This document shows, piece after piece, positions 50,231 through 63,073 of a stretch of 64,000 nucleotides of DNA. The DNA comes from Vespa crabro (lineage: Eukaryota; Arthropoda; Insecta; Hymenoptera; Vespidae): NCBI RefSeq assembly GCF_910589235.1, contig NW_025813595.1:372001-436000 (forward strand), in the 5' to 3' direction. Under the pieces are notes generated by a model that saw only the letters and a program-made list of their open reading frames with translations, was not told the origin of the DNA and did not search any database. Made by a program: the position numbers and the translations under genes. The first letter of the stretch is position 1, and each line of letters starts with the position of its first letter.

Positions 50231-53200
50231 TATGAAAGAATTTTAAAAACTTTGATTCCAATATAAAATAGATGTTTAATCTTAAGAAATGCAATGTTCT
50301 GAATCGATTGGTAACATTTTTCTAACTGTGGCACAAGTATTATTAAAGATTTCACGATTTTATCTTCGCATATACCGAAATTCGAGTATGTCGATTACGT
50401 TTTTCGACAATTATCATATGAAAACGCGTATTTAAACAAAGTAAAAACGTTATATTCTTGTTATATTCTTTATTCTGCATCGATAGAATATAAAAGCAAT
50501 GAAATTGAACGAGATTTCAAGATTTCGTTTTTGGACGATACGCGTATATGAGTGAAAAATCGTATATACGATATGAAAGAGTGTTAAAAACTTTGATTCC
50601 AATATAAAATAGATGTTTGATCTTATGAAATGCAATGTTCTGAATCGATTGGTAAAATTTTTCTAATTGTGGAACAAGAATTATTAAAAATATCACGATT
50701 TTATCTTCGCATATACCGAAATTCGCGTATGTCGATTACGTTTTTCGACTATTATCATATGAAAACGCGTATTTAAACATAGTAAAAACGTTATATTCTT
50801 GTTATATTCTTTATTCTGCATCGATAGAATATAAAATGAATGAAATTGAACGAGATTTCAACTTTTCGTTTTTCGACGATACGCGTATATGAGCGAAAAA
50901 TAGTATATACGATATGAAAGAATGTTAAAAACTTTGTTACCAATAAAAAATAGATGTTTGATCTTATGAAATGCAATGTTCTGAATCGATTGGTAACATT
51001 TTTCAAACTGTGGCACAAGTATTATTAAAGTTTTCACGATTTTATCTTCGCATATACCGAAATTCGCGTATGTCGATTACGTTCTTCGACAATTATCATA
51101 TGAAAACGCTTATTTAAACATAGCAAAAACGTTATATTCTTGTTATATTCTTTATTCTGCATCGATGGAATACAAAATCAATGAAATTGAACGATGTTTC
51201 AAGTTTTCGTTTTTCGACGATACGCGTACATGAGCGAAAAATCGTATATACGATATGAAAGAATGTTAAAAACTTTGATTCCAATATAAAATAGATGTTT
51301 GATCTTATGAAATGCAATGTTCTGAATCGATTGGTAACGTTTTTCTAACTGTGGCGAAAGTATTATTAAAGATTTCACGATATTATCATCGCATATACCG
51401 AAATTCGCGTGTGTCAATTACGTTTTTCGACAATTATCATATGAAAACGCGTATTTAAACATAGTAAATACGTTGTATTCTTGTTATATTCTTTATTTTG
51501 AATCGATAGAATATAAAACGAATGAAATTGAACGAGATTTCAACTTTTTGTTTTTCGACGATACGCGTATATGATCGAAAAATAGTATATACGATATGAA
51601 AGAATGTTAAAAACTTTGATTCCAATATAAAATAGATGTTTTATCTTAGGAAAAGCAATGTTCTGAATCGATTGGTAACATTTTTCTAACTGTGGCACAA
51701 GTATTATTAAAGATTTCACGATTTCATCTTCGCATATACCGAAATTCGAGTATGTCGATTACGTTTTTCGACAATTATCATATGAAAGCGCGTATTTAAA
51801 CATAGTAAAAACGTTATATTCTTGTTATATTCTTTACTCTGCATCGATAGAATAGAGAATCAATGAAATTGAACGAGATTTCAAGTTTACGTCTTTCGAC
51901 GATACGCTTATATGAGCGAAAAATCGTATATACGATATGAAAGAATTTTAAAAACTTTGATTCCAATATAAAATAGATGTTTGATCTTATGAAATGCAAT
52001 GTCCTGAATAGATTGGTAACATTTTTCTAACTGTGGCACAAGTATTATTAAAGATTTCACGATTTTATCTTGGCATATACCGAAATTCGCGTATGTCGAT
52101 TACGTTTTTCGACAATTATCATATGAAAACTCGTATTTAAACATAGTAAAAACGTTATATTCTTGTTATATTCTTTATTATGCATCGATAGAATATAAAA
52201 TCATTGAAATTGAACGAGATTTCAAGTTTTCGTTTTTCGACGATACGCGTATATGAGCGAAAAATCGTATATACGATATGAAAGAATGTTAAAAACTTTG
52301 ATTCCAATATAAAATAGATGTTTGATCTTATGAAAAGCAATGTTCTGAATCGATTGGTAACATTTTTCTAACTGTGGCACAAGTATTATTAAAGATTTCA
52401 CGATTTTATCTTCGCATATACCGAAATTCGAGTATGTCGATTACGTTTTTCGACTATTATCATATGAAAACGCGTATTTAAACATAGTAAAAACGTTACA
52501 TTCTTGTTATATTCTTTATTCTGCATCGATAGAATATAAAATCAATGAAATTGAACGAGATTTAAAGTTTTCGTTTTTCGACGATACGCGTACATGAGCG
52601 AAAAATCGTATATACGATATGAAAGAATGTTAAAAACTTTGATTCCAATATAAAATAGATGTTTGATCTTATGAAAAGCAATGTTTTGAATCGATTGGTA
52701 ACATTTTTCTAACTGTGGCACAAGTATTATTAAAGATTTCACGATTTTATCTTCGCATATACCGAAATTCGCGTATGTCGATTACGTTTTTCGACTATTA
52801 TCATATGAAAACGCGTATTTAAGCATAGTAAAAACGTTATATTCTTGTTATATTCCTTATTCTGCATCGATAGAATATAAAATGAATGAAATTGAACGAG
52901 ATTTCAACTTTTCGTTTTTCGACGATACGCGTACATGAGCGAAAAATCGTATATACGATATGGAAGAATGTTAAAAACTTTGATTCCAATATAAAATAGA
53001 TGTTTTATCTTAGGAAAAGCAATGTTCTGAATCGATTGGTAACATTTTTCTAACTGTGGCACAAGTATTATTAAAGATTTCACGATTTTATCTTCGCATA
53101 TACCGAAATTCGCATATGTCGATTAAGTTTTCGATAATTATCATATGAAAACGCGTATTTAAACATAATAAAAACGTTAAATTCTTGTTATATTCTTTAT

Positions 53201-54548
53201 TCTGCATCGATAGAATAGAAAATCAATGGAATTGAACGAGATTTCAAGTTTTCGTTTTTCGACGATACGCGTATATGAGCGAGTAATCGTATATACGAAA
53301 TGAAAGTATGTTAATAACTTTGATACCAATATAAAACAGATGTTTGATCTTATGAAATGCAACGTTCTGAATCGATTGGTAACATTTTTCTAACTGTGGC
53401 ACAAGTGTTATTAAAGATTTCACGATTTTATCTTCGCATATACCGAAATTCACATATGTCGATTACGTTTTTCGACAGTTATCATATGAAAACGCGTATT
53501 TAAACATAGTAAAAACGTTATATTCTTGTTATATTCTTTACTCTGCATCGATAGAATAGAGAATCAATGAAATTGAACGAGATTTCAAGTTTTCGTCTTT
53601 CGACGATACGCGTATATGAGCGAAAAATCGTATATACGATATGAAAGAATGTTAAAAACTTTGATTCCAATATAAAATAGATGTTTGATCTTATGAAATG
53701 CAATGTTCTGAATCGATGGGTAACATTTTTCTAACTGTGGCACAAGTATTATTAAAGATTTCACGATTTCATCTTCGCATATACCGAAATTCGAGTATGT
53801 CGATTAGGTTTTTCGACAATTATCATATGAAAGCGCGTATTTAAACATAGTAAAAACGTTATATTCTTGTTATATTCTTTATTCTGCATCGATAGAATAT
53901 AAAATCAATGAAATTGAACGAGATTTCAAGTTTACGTTTTTCGACGATACGCTTATATGAGCGAAAAATCGTATATACGATATGAAAGAATTTTAAAAAC
54001 TTTGATTCCAATATAAAATAGATGTTTGATCTTATGAAATGCAATGTCCTGAATCGATTGGTAACATTTTTCTAACTGTGGCACAAGTATTATTAAAGAT
54101 TTCACGATTTTATCTTGGCATATACCGAAATTCGCGTATGTCGATTACGTTTTTCGACAATTATCATATGAAAACTCGTATTTAAACATAGTAAAAACGT
54201 TATATTCTTGTTATATTCTTTATTATGCATCGATAGAATATAAAATGAATGAAATTGAACGAGATTTCAACTTTTCGTTTTTCGACGATACGCGTATATG
54301 AGCGAAAAATAGTATATACGATATGAAAGAATGTTAAAAACTTTGTTACCAATAAAAAATAGATGTTTGATCTTATGAAATGCAATGTTCTGAATCGATT
54401 GGTAACATTTTTCAAACTGTGGCACAAGTATTATTAAAGTTTTCACGATTTTTTCTTCGCATATACCGAAATTCGCGTATGTCGATTACGTTCTTCGACA
54501 ATTATCATATGAAAACGCTTATTTAAACATAGCAAAAACGTTATATTC
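50231..54548 (+). repeat. Mixed monomers leading into the decamer domain
   Basis: About twelve to thirteen monomers. About 50830-51450 recurs at 54240-54860 (offset 3409), with AATGAATGAAATTG, TTTGTTACCAATAAAAAATAG (cited by its core TTTGTTACC), TTTTTCAAACTG, GTTCTTCGAC, CGATGGAATACAAAATC and GTGGCGAAAG. About 51740-52195 recurs at 53785-54240 (offset 2045). The monomer starting near 54208 is therefore chimeric: its start follows 52163 (TATTATGCATCG) and the rest follows 50799. No other sequence is present. Confidence 0.8.
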
Positions 54549-55230
54549 TTGTTATATTCTTTATTCTGCATCGATGGAATACAAAATCAATGAAATTGAA
54601 CGATGTTTCAAGTTTTCGTTTTTCGACGATACGCGTACATGAGCGAAAAATCGTATATACGATATGAAAGAATGTTAAAAACTTTGATTCCAATATAAAA
54701 TAGATGTTTGATCTTATGAAATGCAATGTTCTGAATCGATTGGTAACGTTTTTCTAACTGTGGCGAAAGTATTATTAAAGATTTCACAATACTATCATCG
54801 CATATACCGAAATTCGCGTGTGTCAATTACGTTTTTCGACAATTATCATATGAAAACGCGTATTTAAACATAGTAAAAACGTTATATTCTTGTTATATTC
54901 TTTACTCTGCATCGATAGAATAGAGAATCAATGAAATTGAACGAGATTTCAAGTTTTCGTCTTTCGACGATACGCGTATATGAGCGAAAAATCGTATATA
55001 CGATATGAAAGAATGTTAAAAACTTTGATTCCAATATAAAATAGATGTTTGATCTTATGAAAAGCAATGTTCTGAATCGATTGGTAACATTTTTCTAACT
55101 GTGGCACAAGTATTATTAAAGATTTCACGATTTTATCTTCGCATATACCGAAATTCGCGTATGTCGATTACGTTTTTCGACTATTATCATATGAAAACGC
55201 GTATTTAAACATAGTAAAAACGTTATACTC

Positions 55231-56594
55231 TTGTTATATTCCTTATTCTGCATCGATAGAATATGAAATGAATGAAATTGAACGAGATTTCAACTTTTCG
55301 TTTTTCGACCATACGCGTATATGTGCGAAAAATAGTATATACGATATGAAAGAATGTTAAAAACTTTGATTCCAATATAAAATAGATGTTTGATCTTATG
55401 AAAAGCAATGTTCTGAATCGATTGGTAACATTTTTCTAACTGTGGCACAAGTATTATTAAAGATTTCACGATTTTATCTTCGCATATACCGAAATTCGAG
55501 TATGTCGATTACGTTTTTCGACAATTATCACATGAAAACGCGTATTTAAACATAGTAAAAACGTTATATTCTTGTTATATTCTTTATTCTGCATCGATAG
55601 AATATAAAATGAATGAAATTGAACGAGATTTCAACTTTTCGTTTTTCGACGATACGCGTACATGAGCGAAAAATCGTATATACGATATGAAAGAATGTTA
55701 AAAACTTTGATTCCAATATAAAATAGATGTTTGATCTTATGAAATGCAATGTTCTGAATCGATTGGTAACATTTTTCTAACTGTGGCACAAGTATTATTA
55801 AAGATTTCACGATTTTATCTTCGCATATACCGAAATTCGAGTATGTCGATTACGTTTTTCGACAATTATCATATGAAAACGCGTATTTAAACATAGTAAA
55901 AACGTTATATACTTGTTATATTCTTTATTCTGCATCGATAGAATATAAAATCAATGAAATTGAACGAGATTTCAACTTTTCGCTTTTCGACGAATCGCGT
56001 ATATGAGCGAAAAATCGTATATACGATATGAAAGAATGTTAAAAACTTTGATTCCAATATAAAATAGATGTTTGATCTTATGAAATGCAATGTTCTGAAT
56101 CGATTGGTAACATTTTTCTAACTGTGGTACAAGTATTATTAAAGATTTCACGATTTTATCTTCGCATATACCGAAATTCGCGTATGTCGATTATGTTTTT
56201 CGACAATTATCATATGAAAACGCGTATTTAAACATAGTAAAAACGTTATATTCTTGTTATATTCTTTATTCTGCATCCATTGGATATAAAATCAATGAAA
56301 TTGAACGAGATTTCAAGTTTTCGTCATTCGACGATACGCGTATATGAGCGAAAAATCGTATATACGATATGAAAGAATGTTAAAAACTTTGATTCCAATA
56401 TAAAATAGATGTTTGATCTTATGAAATGCAATGTTCTGAATCGATTGGTAACATTTTTCTAACTGTGGCACAAGTATTATTATAGATTTCACGATTTTAT
56501 CTTCGCATATACCGAAATTCGCGTATGTCGATTACGTTTTTCGACTATTATCATATGAAAACGCGTATTTAAGCATAGTAAAAACGTTATACTC
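55231..56594 (+). repeat. Tetrameric repeat ABCD, 1364 bp, copy 1 (ancestral-looking variants)
   Basis: Four monomers of 341 bp. Where the other three tetramers share derived bases, this one keeps the array consensus. A has GATATGAAAGAATG, not GATATGAACGAATG. B has GATATGAAAGAATG, not GATATGGAAG. C ends TTTCGACAATT, not TTTCGAGAATT. D has GTTAAAAACTTTG and AATATAAAATAG, not GTTAAAAGCTTTG and AATAAAAAATAG. The preceding ATTTAAACATAG also lacks the ATTTAAGCATAG change. Confidence 0.92.
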
Positions 56595-57958
56595 TTGTTA
56601 TATTCCTTATTCTGCATCGATAGAATATGAAATGAATGAAATTGAACGAGATTTCAACTTTTCGTTTTTCGACCATACGCGTATATGTGCGAAAAATAGT
56701 ATATACGATATGAACGAATGTTAAAAACTTTGATTCCAATATAAAATAGATGTTTGATCTTATGAAAAGCAATGTTCTGAATCGATTGGTAACATTTTTC
56801 TAACTGTGGCACAAGTATTATTAAAGATTTCACGATTTTATCTTCGCATATACCGAAATTCGAGTATGTCGATTACGTTTTTCGACAATTATCACATGAA
56901 AACGCGTATTTAAACATAGTAAAAACGTTATATTCTTGTTATATTCTTTATTCTGCATCGATAGAATATAAAATGAATGAAATTGAACGAGATTTCAACT
57001 TTTCGTTTTTCGACGATACGCGTACATGAGCGAAAAATCGTATATACGATATGGAAGAATGTTAAAAACTTTGATTCCAATATAAAATAGATGTTTGATC
57101 TTATGAAATGCAATGTTCTGAATCGATTGGTAACATTTTTCTAACTGTGGCACAAGTATTATTAAAGATTTCACGATTTTATCTTCGCATATACCGAAAT
57201 TCGAGTATGTCGATTACGTTTTTCGACAATTATCATATGAAAACGCGTATTTAAACATAGTAAAAACGTTATATACTTGTTATATTCTTTATTCTGCATC
57301 GATAGAATATAAAATCAATGAAATTGAACGAGATTTCAACTTTTCGCTTTTCGACGAATCGCGTATATGAGCGAAAAATCGTATATACGATATGAAAGAA
57401 TGTTAAAAACTTTGATTCCAATATAAAATAGATGTTTGATCTTATGAAATGCAATGTTCTGAATCGATTGGTAACATTTTTCTAACTGTGGTACAAGTAT
57501 TATTAAAGATTTCACGATTTTATCTTCGCATATACCGAAATTCGCGTATGTCGATTATGTTTTTCGAGAATTATCATATGAAAACGCGTATTTAAACATA
57601 GTAAAAACGTTATATTCTTGTTATATTCTTTATTCTGCATCCATTGGATATAAAATCAATGAAATTGAACGAGATTTCAAGTTTTCGTCATTCGACGATA
57701 CGCGTATATGAGCGAAAAATCGTATATACGATATGAAAGAATGTTAAAAGCTTTGATTCCAATAAAAAATAGATGTTTGATCTTATGAAATGCAATGTTC
57801 TGAATCGATTGGTAACATTTTTCTAACTGTGGCACAAGTATTATTATAGATTTCACGATTTTATCTTCGCATATACCGAAATTCGAGTATGTCGATTACG
57901 TTTTTCGACAATTATCATATGAAAACGCTTATTTAAACATAGCAAAAACGTTATATTC
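56595..57958 (+). repeat. Tetrameric repeat ABCD, 1364 bp, copy 2 (derived variants)
   Basis: Same monomer order as copy 1 and exactly 1364 bp later, but with the derived set: ATTTAAGCATAG before A, GATATGAACG in A, GATATGGAAG in B, TTTCGAGAATT in C, GTTAAAAGCTTTG and AATAAAAAATAG in D. It is followed directly by the E monomer of the next decamer, through a junction with CGCTTATTTAAACATAGC. Confidence 0.92.
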
Positions 57959-58640
57959 TTGTTATATTCTTTATTCTGCATCGATGGAATACAAAATCAA
58001 TGAAATTGAACGATGTTTCAAGTTTTCGTTTTTCGACGATACGCGTACATGAGCGAAAAATCGTATATACGATATGAAAGAATGTTAAAAACTTTGATTC
58101 CAATATAAAATAGATGTTTGATCTTATGAAATGCAATGTTCTGAATCGATTGGTAACGTTTTTCTAACTGTGGCGAAAGTATTATTAAAGATTTCACAAT
58201 ACTATCATCGCATATACCGAAATTCGCGTGTGTCAATTACGTTTTTCGACAATTATCATATGAAAACGCGTATTTAAACATAGTAAAAACGTTATATTCT
58301 TGTTATATTCTTTACTCTGCATCGATAGAATAGAGAATCAATGAAATTGAACGAGATTTCAAGTTTTCGTCTTTCGACGATACGCGTATATGAGCGAAAA
58401 ATCGTATATACGATATGAAAGAATGTTAAAAACTTTGATTCCAATATAAAATAGATGTTTGATCTTATGAAAAGCAATGTTCTGAATCGATTGGTAACAT
58501 TTTTCTAACTGTGGCACAAGTATTATTAAAGATTTCACGATTTTATCTTCGCGTATACCGAAATTCGCGTATGACGATTACGTTTTTCGACTATTATCAT
58601 ATGAAAACGCGTATTTAAGCATAGTAAAAACGTTATACTC

Positions 58641-60004
58641 TTGTTATATTCCTTATTCTGCATCGATAGAATATGAAATGAATGAAATTGAACGAGATTT
58701 CAACTTTTCGTTTTTCGACCATACGCGTATATGTGCGAAAAATAGTATATACGATATGAACGAATGTTAAAAACTTTGATTCCAATATAAAATAGATGTT
58801 TGATCTTATGAAAAGCAATGTTCTGAATCGATTGGTAACATTTTTCTAACTGTGGCACAAGTATTATTAAAGATTTCACGATTTTATCTTCGCATATACC
58901 GAAATTCGAGTATGTCGATTACGTTTTTCGACAATTATCACATGAAAACGCGTATTTAAACATAGTAAAAACGTTATATTCTTGTTATATTCTTTATTCT
59001 GCATCGATAGAATATAAAATGAATGAAATTGAACGAGATTTCAACTTTTCGTTTTTCGACGATACGCGTACATGAGCGAAAAATCGTATATACGATATGG
59101 AAGAATGTTAAAAACTTTGATTCCAATATAAAATAGATGTTTGATCTTATGAAATGCAATGTTCTGAATCGATTGGTAACATTTTTCTAACTGTGGCACA
59201 AGTATTATTAAAGATTTCACGATTTTATCTTCGCATATACCGAAATTCGAGTATGTCGATTACGTTTTTCGACAATTATCATATGAAAACGCGTATTTAA
59301 ACATAGTAAAAACGTTATATACTTGTTATATTCTTTATTCTGCATCGATAGAATATAAAATCAATGAAATTGAACGAGATTTCAACTTTTCGCTTTTCGA
59401 CGAATCGCGTATATGAGCGAAAAATCGTATATACGATATGAAAGAATGTTAAAAACTTTGATTCCAATATAAAATAGATGTTTGATCTTATGAAATGCAA
59501 TGTTCTGAATCGATTGGTAACATTTTTCTAACTGTGGTACAAGTATTATTAAAGATTTCACGATTTTATCTTCGCATATACCGAAATTCGCGTATGTCGA
59601 TTATGTTTTTCGAGAATTATCATATGAAAACGCGTATTTAAACATAGTAAAAACGTTATATTCTTGTTATATTCTTTATTCTGCATCCATTGGATATAAA
59701 ATCAATGAAATTGAACGAGATTTCAAGTTTTCGTCATTCGACGATACGCGTATATGAGCGAAAAATCGTATATACGATATGAAAGAATGTTAAAAGCTTT
59801 GATTCCAATAAAAAATAGATGTTTGATCTTATGAAATGCAATGTTCTGAATCGATTGGTAACATTTTTCTAACTGTGGCACAAGTATTATTATAGATTTC
59901 ACGATTTTATCTTCGCATATACCGAAATTCGCGTATGTCGATTACGTTTTTCGACTATTATCATATGAAAACGCGTATTTAAGCATAGTAAAAACGTTAT
60001 ACTC
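58641..60004 (+). repeat. Tetrameric repeat ABCD, 1364 bp, copy 3 (derived variants)
   Basis: Carries all the derived markers of copy 2, although by position in the decamer it should correspond to copy 1. The D end reads CGAAATTCGCGTATG and leads into another A, while the D end at 57880 reads CGAAATTCGAGTATG and leads into E. The downstream neighbour therefore differs although the D body is the same. Confidence 0.92.
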
Positions 60005-61368
60005 TTGTTATATTCCTTATTCTGCATCGATAGAATATGAAATGAATGAAATTGAACGAGATTTCAACTTTTCGTTTTTCGACCATACGCGTATATGTGC
60101 GAAAAATAGTATATACGATATGAACGAATGTTAAAAACTTTGATTCCAATATAAAATAGATGTTTGATCTTATGAAAAGCAATGTTCTGAATCGATTGGT
60201 AACATTTTTCTAACTGTGGCACAAGTATTATTAAAGATTTCACGATTTTATCTTCGCATATACCGAAATTCGAGTATGTCGATTACGTTTTTCGACAATT
60301 ATCACATGAAAACGCGTATTTAAACATAGTAAAAACGTTATATTCTTGTTATATTCTTTATTCTGCATCGATAGAATATAAAATGAATGAAATTGAACGA
60401 GATTTCAACTTTTCGTTTTTCGACGATACGCGTACATGAGCGAAAAATCGTATATACGATATGGAAGAATGTTAAAAACTTTGATTCCAATATAAAATAG
60501 ATGTTTGATCTTATGAAATGCAATGTTCTGAATCGATTGGTAACATTTTTCTAACTGTGGCACAAGTATTATTAAAGATTTCACGATTTTATCTTCGCAT
60601 ATACCGAAATTCGAGTATGTCGATTACGTTTTTCGACAATTATCATATGAAAACGCGTATTTAAACATAGTAAAAACGTTATATACTTGTTATATTCTTT
60701 ATTCTGCATCGATAGAATATAAAATCAATGAAATTGAACGAGATTTCAACTTTTCGCTTTTCGACGAATCGCGTATATGAGCGAAAAATCGTATATACGA
60801 TATGAAAGAATGTTAAAAACTTTGATTCCAATATAAAATAGATGTTTGATCTTATGAAATGCAATGTTCTGAATCGATTGGTAACATTTTTCTAACTGTG
60901 GTACAAGTATTATTAAAGATTTCACGATTTTATCTTCGCATATACCGAAATTCGCGTATGTCGATTATGTTTTTCGAGAATTATCATATGAAAACGCGTA
61001 TTTAAACATAGTAAAAACGTTATATTCTTGTTATATTCTTTATTCTGCATCCATTGGATATAAAATCAATGAAATTGAACGAGATTTCAAGTTTTCGTCA
61101 TTCGACGATACGCGTATATGAGCGAAAAATCGTATATACGATATGAAAGAATGTTAAAAGCTTTGATTCCAATAAAAAATAGATGTTTGATCTTATGAAA
61201 TGCAATGTTCTGAATCGATTGGTAACATTTTTCTAACTGTGGCACAAGTATTATTATAGATTTCACGATTTTATCTTCGCATATACCGAAATTCGAGTAT
61301 GTCGATTACGTTTTTCGACAATTATCATATGAAAACGCGTATTTAAACATAGTAAAAACGTTATATTC
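60005..61368 (+). repeat. Tetrameric repeat ABCD, 1364 bp, copy 4 (derived variants)
   Basis: Again A-B-C-D with the derived marker set and 1364 bp after copy 3. Its D end has CGAAATTCGAGTATG, as in copy 2, but is followed by CGCGTATTTAAACATAGT, not the E-type CGCTTATTTAAACATAGC. The higher-order run ends here. Confidence 0.92.
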
Positions 61369-63073
61369 TTGTTATATTCTTCATTCTGCATCGATAGAAT
61401 ATAAAATGAATGAAATTGAACGAGATTTCAACTTTTCGTTTTTCGACGATACGCGTATATGAGCGAAAAATCGTATATACGATATGAAAGAATGTTAAAA
61501 ACTTTGATTCCAATAAAAAATAGATGTTTGATCTTATGAAATGCAATGTTCTGAATCGATTGGTAACATTTTTCTAACTGTGGCACAAGTATTATTAAAG
61601 ATTTCACGATTTTATCTTCGCATATACCGAAATTCGAGTATGTCGATTACGTTTTTCGACAATTATCATATGAAAACGCGTATTTAAACATAGTAAAAAC
61701 GTCATATTCTTGTTATATTCTTTATTCTGCATCGATAGAATAATAAATCAATAAAATTGAACGAGATTTCATTTTTTCGTTATTCGACGATACGCGTATA
61801 TGAGCGAAAAATCGTATATACGATATGAAAGAATGTTAAAAACTTTGATTCCAATATAAAATAGATGTTTGATCTGATGAAATGCAATGTTCTGAATCGA
61901 TTGGTAACATTTTTCATACTATGGCACAATTATTATTAAAGATTTCACGATTTTATCCTCGTATAAACCGAAATTCGAATATGTCAATTACGTATATCGA
62001 CAATTATCATATGAAAACGCGTATTTAAACATAGTAAAAACGTTATATTCTTGTTATATTCTTTATTCTGCATCGATACAATATAAAATCAATGAAATTG
62101 AACGAGATTGCAAGTTTTAGTTTTTCGACGATACGCGTATATGAGCGAAAAATCGTAGATACGATATGAAAGAATGTTAAAAACTTTGATTCCAATATTA
62201 AATAGATGTTTGATCTTATGAAATGCAATGTTCTGAATCGATGGGTAACATTTTTCTAACTGTGGCACAAGTATTATTAAAGATTTCACGATTTTATCTT
62301 CGCATATAACGAAATTCGCGTATGTCGATTACGTTTTTCGACAATTATCATATGAAAACGCGTATTTAAACATAGTAAAAACGTTATATTCTTGTTTTAT
62401 TCTTTATTCTGCATCGATAGAATATAAAATCAATGAAATTGTACGAGATTCCAAGTTTTCGTCATTCGACGATACGCGTATATCAGCGAAAAATCGTATA
62501 TACGATATGAAAGAATGTTAAAAACTTTGATTCCAATATAAAATAGATGTTTGATCTTATGAAATGCAATGTTCTGAATCGATTGGTAACATTTTTCTAA
62601 CTGTGGCACAAGTATTATTAAATATTTCACGATTTTATCTTCGCATATACCGAAATTCGCGTATGTCGATTACGTTTTTCGACAATTATCATATGAAAAC
62701 GCGTATTTAAACAAAGTAAAAACGATACATTCTTGTTATATTCTATTTTCTGCATCGATACAATATAAAGTCAATTAAATTGAACGAGATTTCAAGTTTT
62801 CGTTTTTCGACGGTACGCGTATATGAGCGAAAAATCGTATATACGATATGAAAGAATGTTAAAACCTTTGATTCCAGTATAGAATAGATGTTTGATCTTA
62901 TGAAATGCAATGTTCTGAATCGATTGGTAACATTTTTCTAACTGTGGCACAAGTATTATTAAAGATTTCACGATTTTATCTTCGCATATACTGAAATTCG
63001 AGTATGTCGATTACGTTTTTCGACTATTATCATATGAAAACGCGTATTTAAACATAGTAAAAACGTTACATTC
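61369..63073 (+). repeat. Single monomers after the decamer run
   Basis: Five monomers without the decamer order. One has GAATAATAAATC, TTTCATTTTTTCG and GTATAAACCG (about 61738-61970), another GTTTTAGTTTTTCG near 62113. The unit near 62715-62885 carries the set GATACAATATAAAGTC, TTAAATTGAACG, GACGGTACGCG and AAAACCTTTGATTCCAG, also present near 43455 and 48409. The region is array only. Confidence 0.8.

Larger units (their letters stand above)
54549..57958 (+). repeat. Decameric higher-order repeat, 3410 bp, copy 1 (E-F-ABCD-ABCD)
   Basis: Ten monomers, exactly 10 x 341 bp. E has CGATGGAATACAAAATC, GAACGATGTTTC and GTGGCGAAAG. F has TTTACTCTGC and GAATAGAGAATC. A has TATACTCTTG, GACCATACGCG and ATGTGCG. 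B has AAAATGAATG and CGTACATGAGCG. C has TATACTTGTT, GACGAATCGCG and GTGGTACAAG. D has GCATCCATTGGATAT and GTCATTCGACG. The order E-F-A-B-C-D-A-B-C-D is then repeated in the next 3410 bp. The true homology block is shifted about 40 bp left of the anchor register. Confidence 0.93.
57959..61368 (+). repeat. Decameric higher-order repeat, 3410 bp, copy 2 (E-F-ABCD-ABCD)
   Basis: Repeats the previous decamer in order and phase: E at 57959, F near 58300, A at 58641 and 60005, with B, C and D following each. Its F has private changes (CTTCGCGTATACC near 58550, CGTATGACGATT near 58570). Both of its tetramers carry the derived variants found only in the second tetramer of copy 1, so simple duplication of the whole decamer is not enough to explain it. 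Confidence 0.93.
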
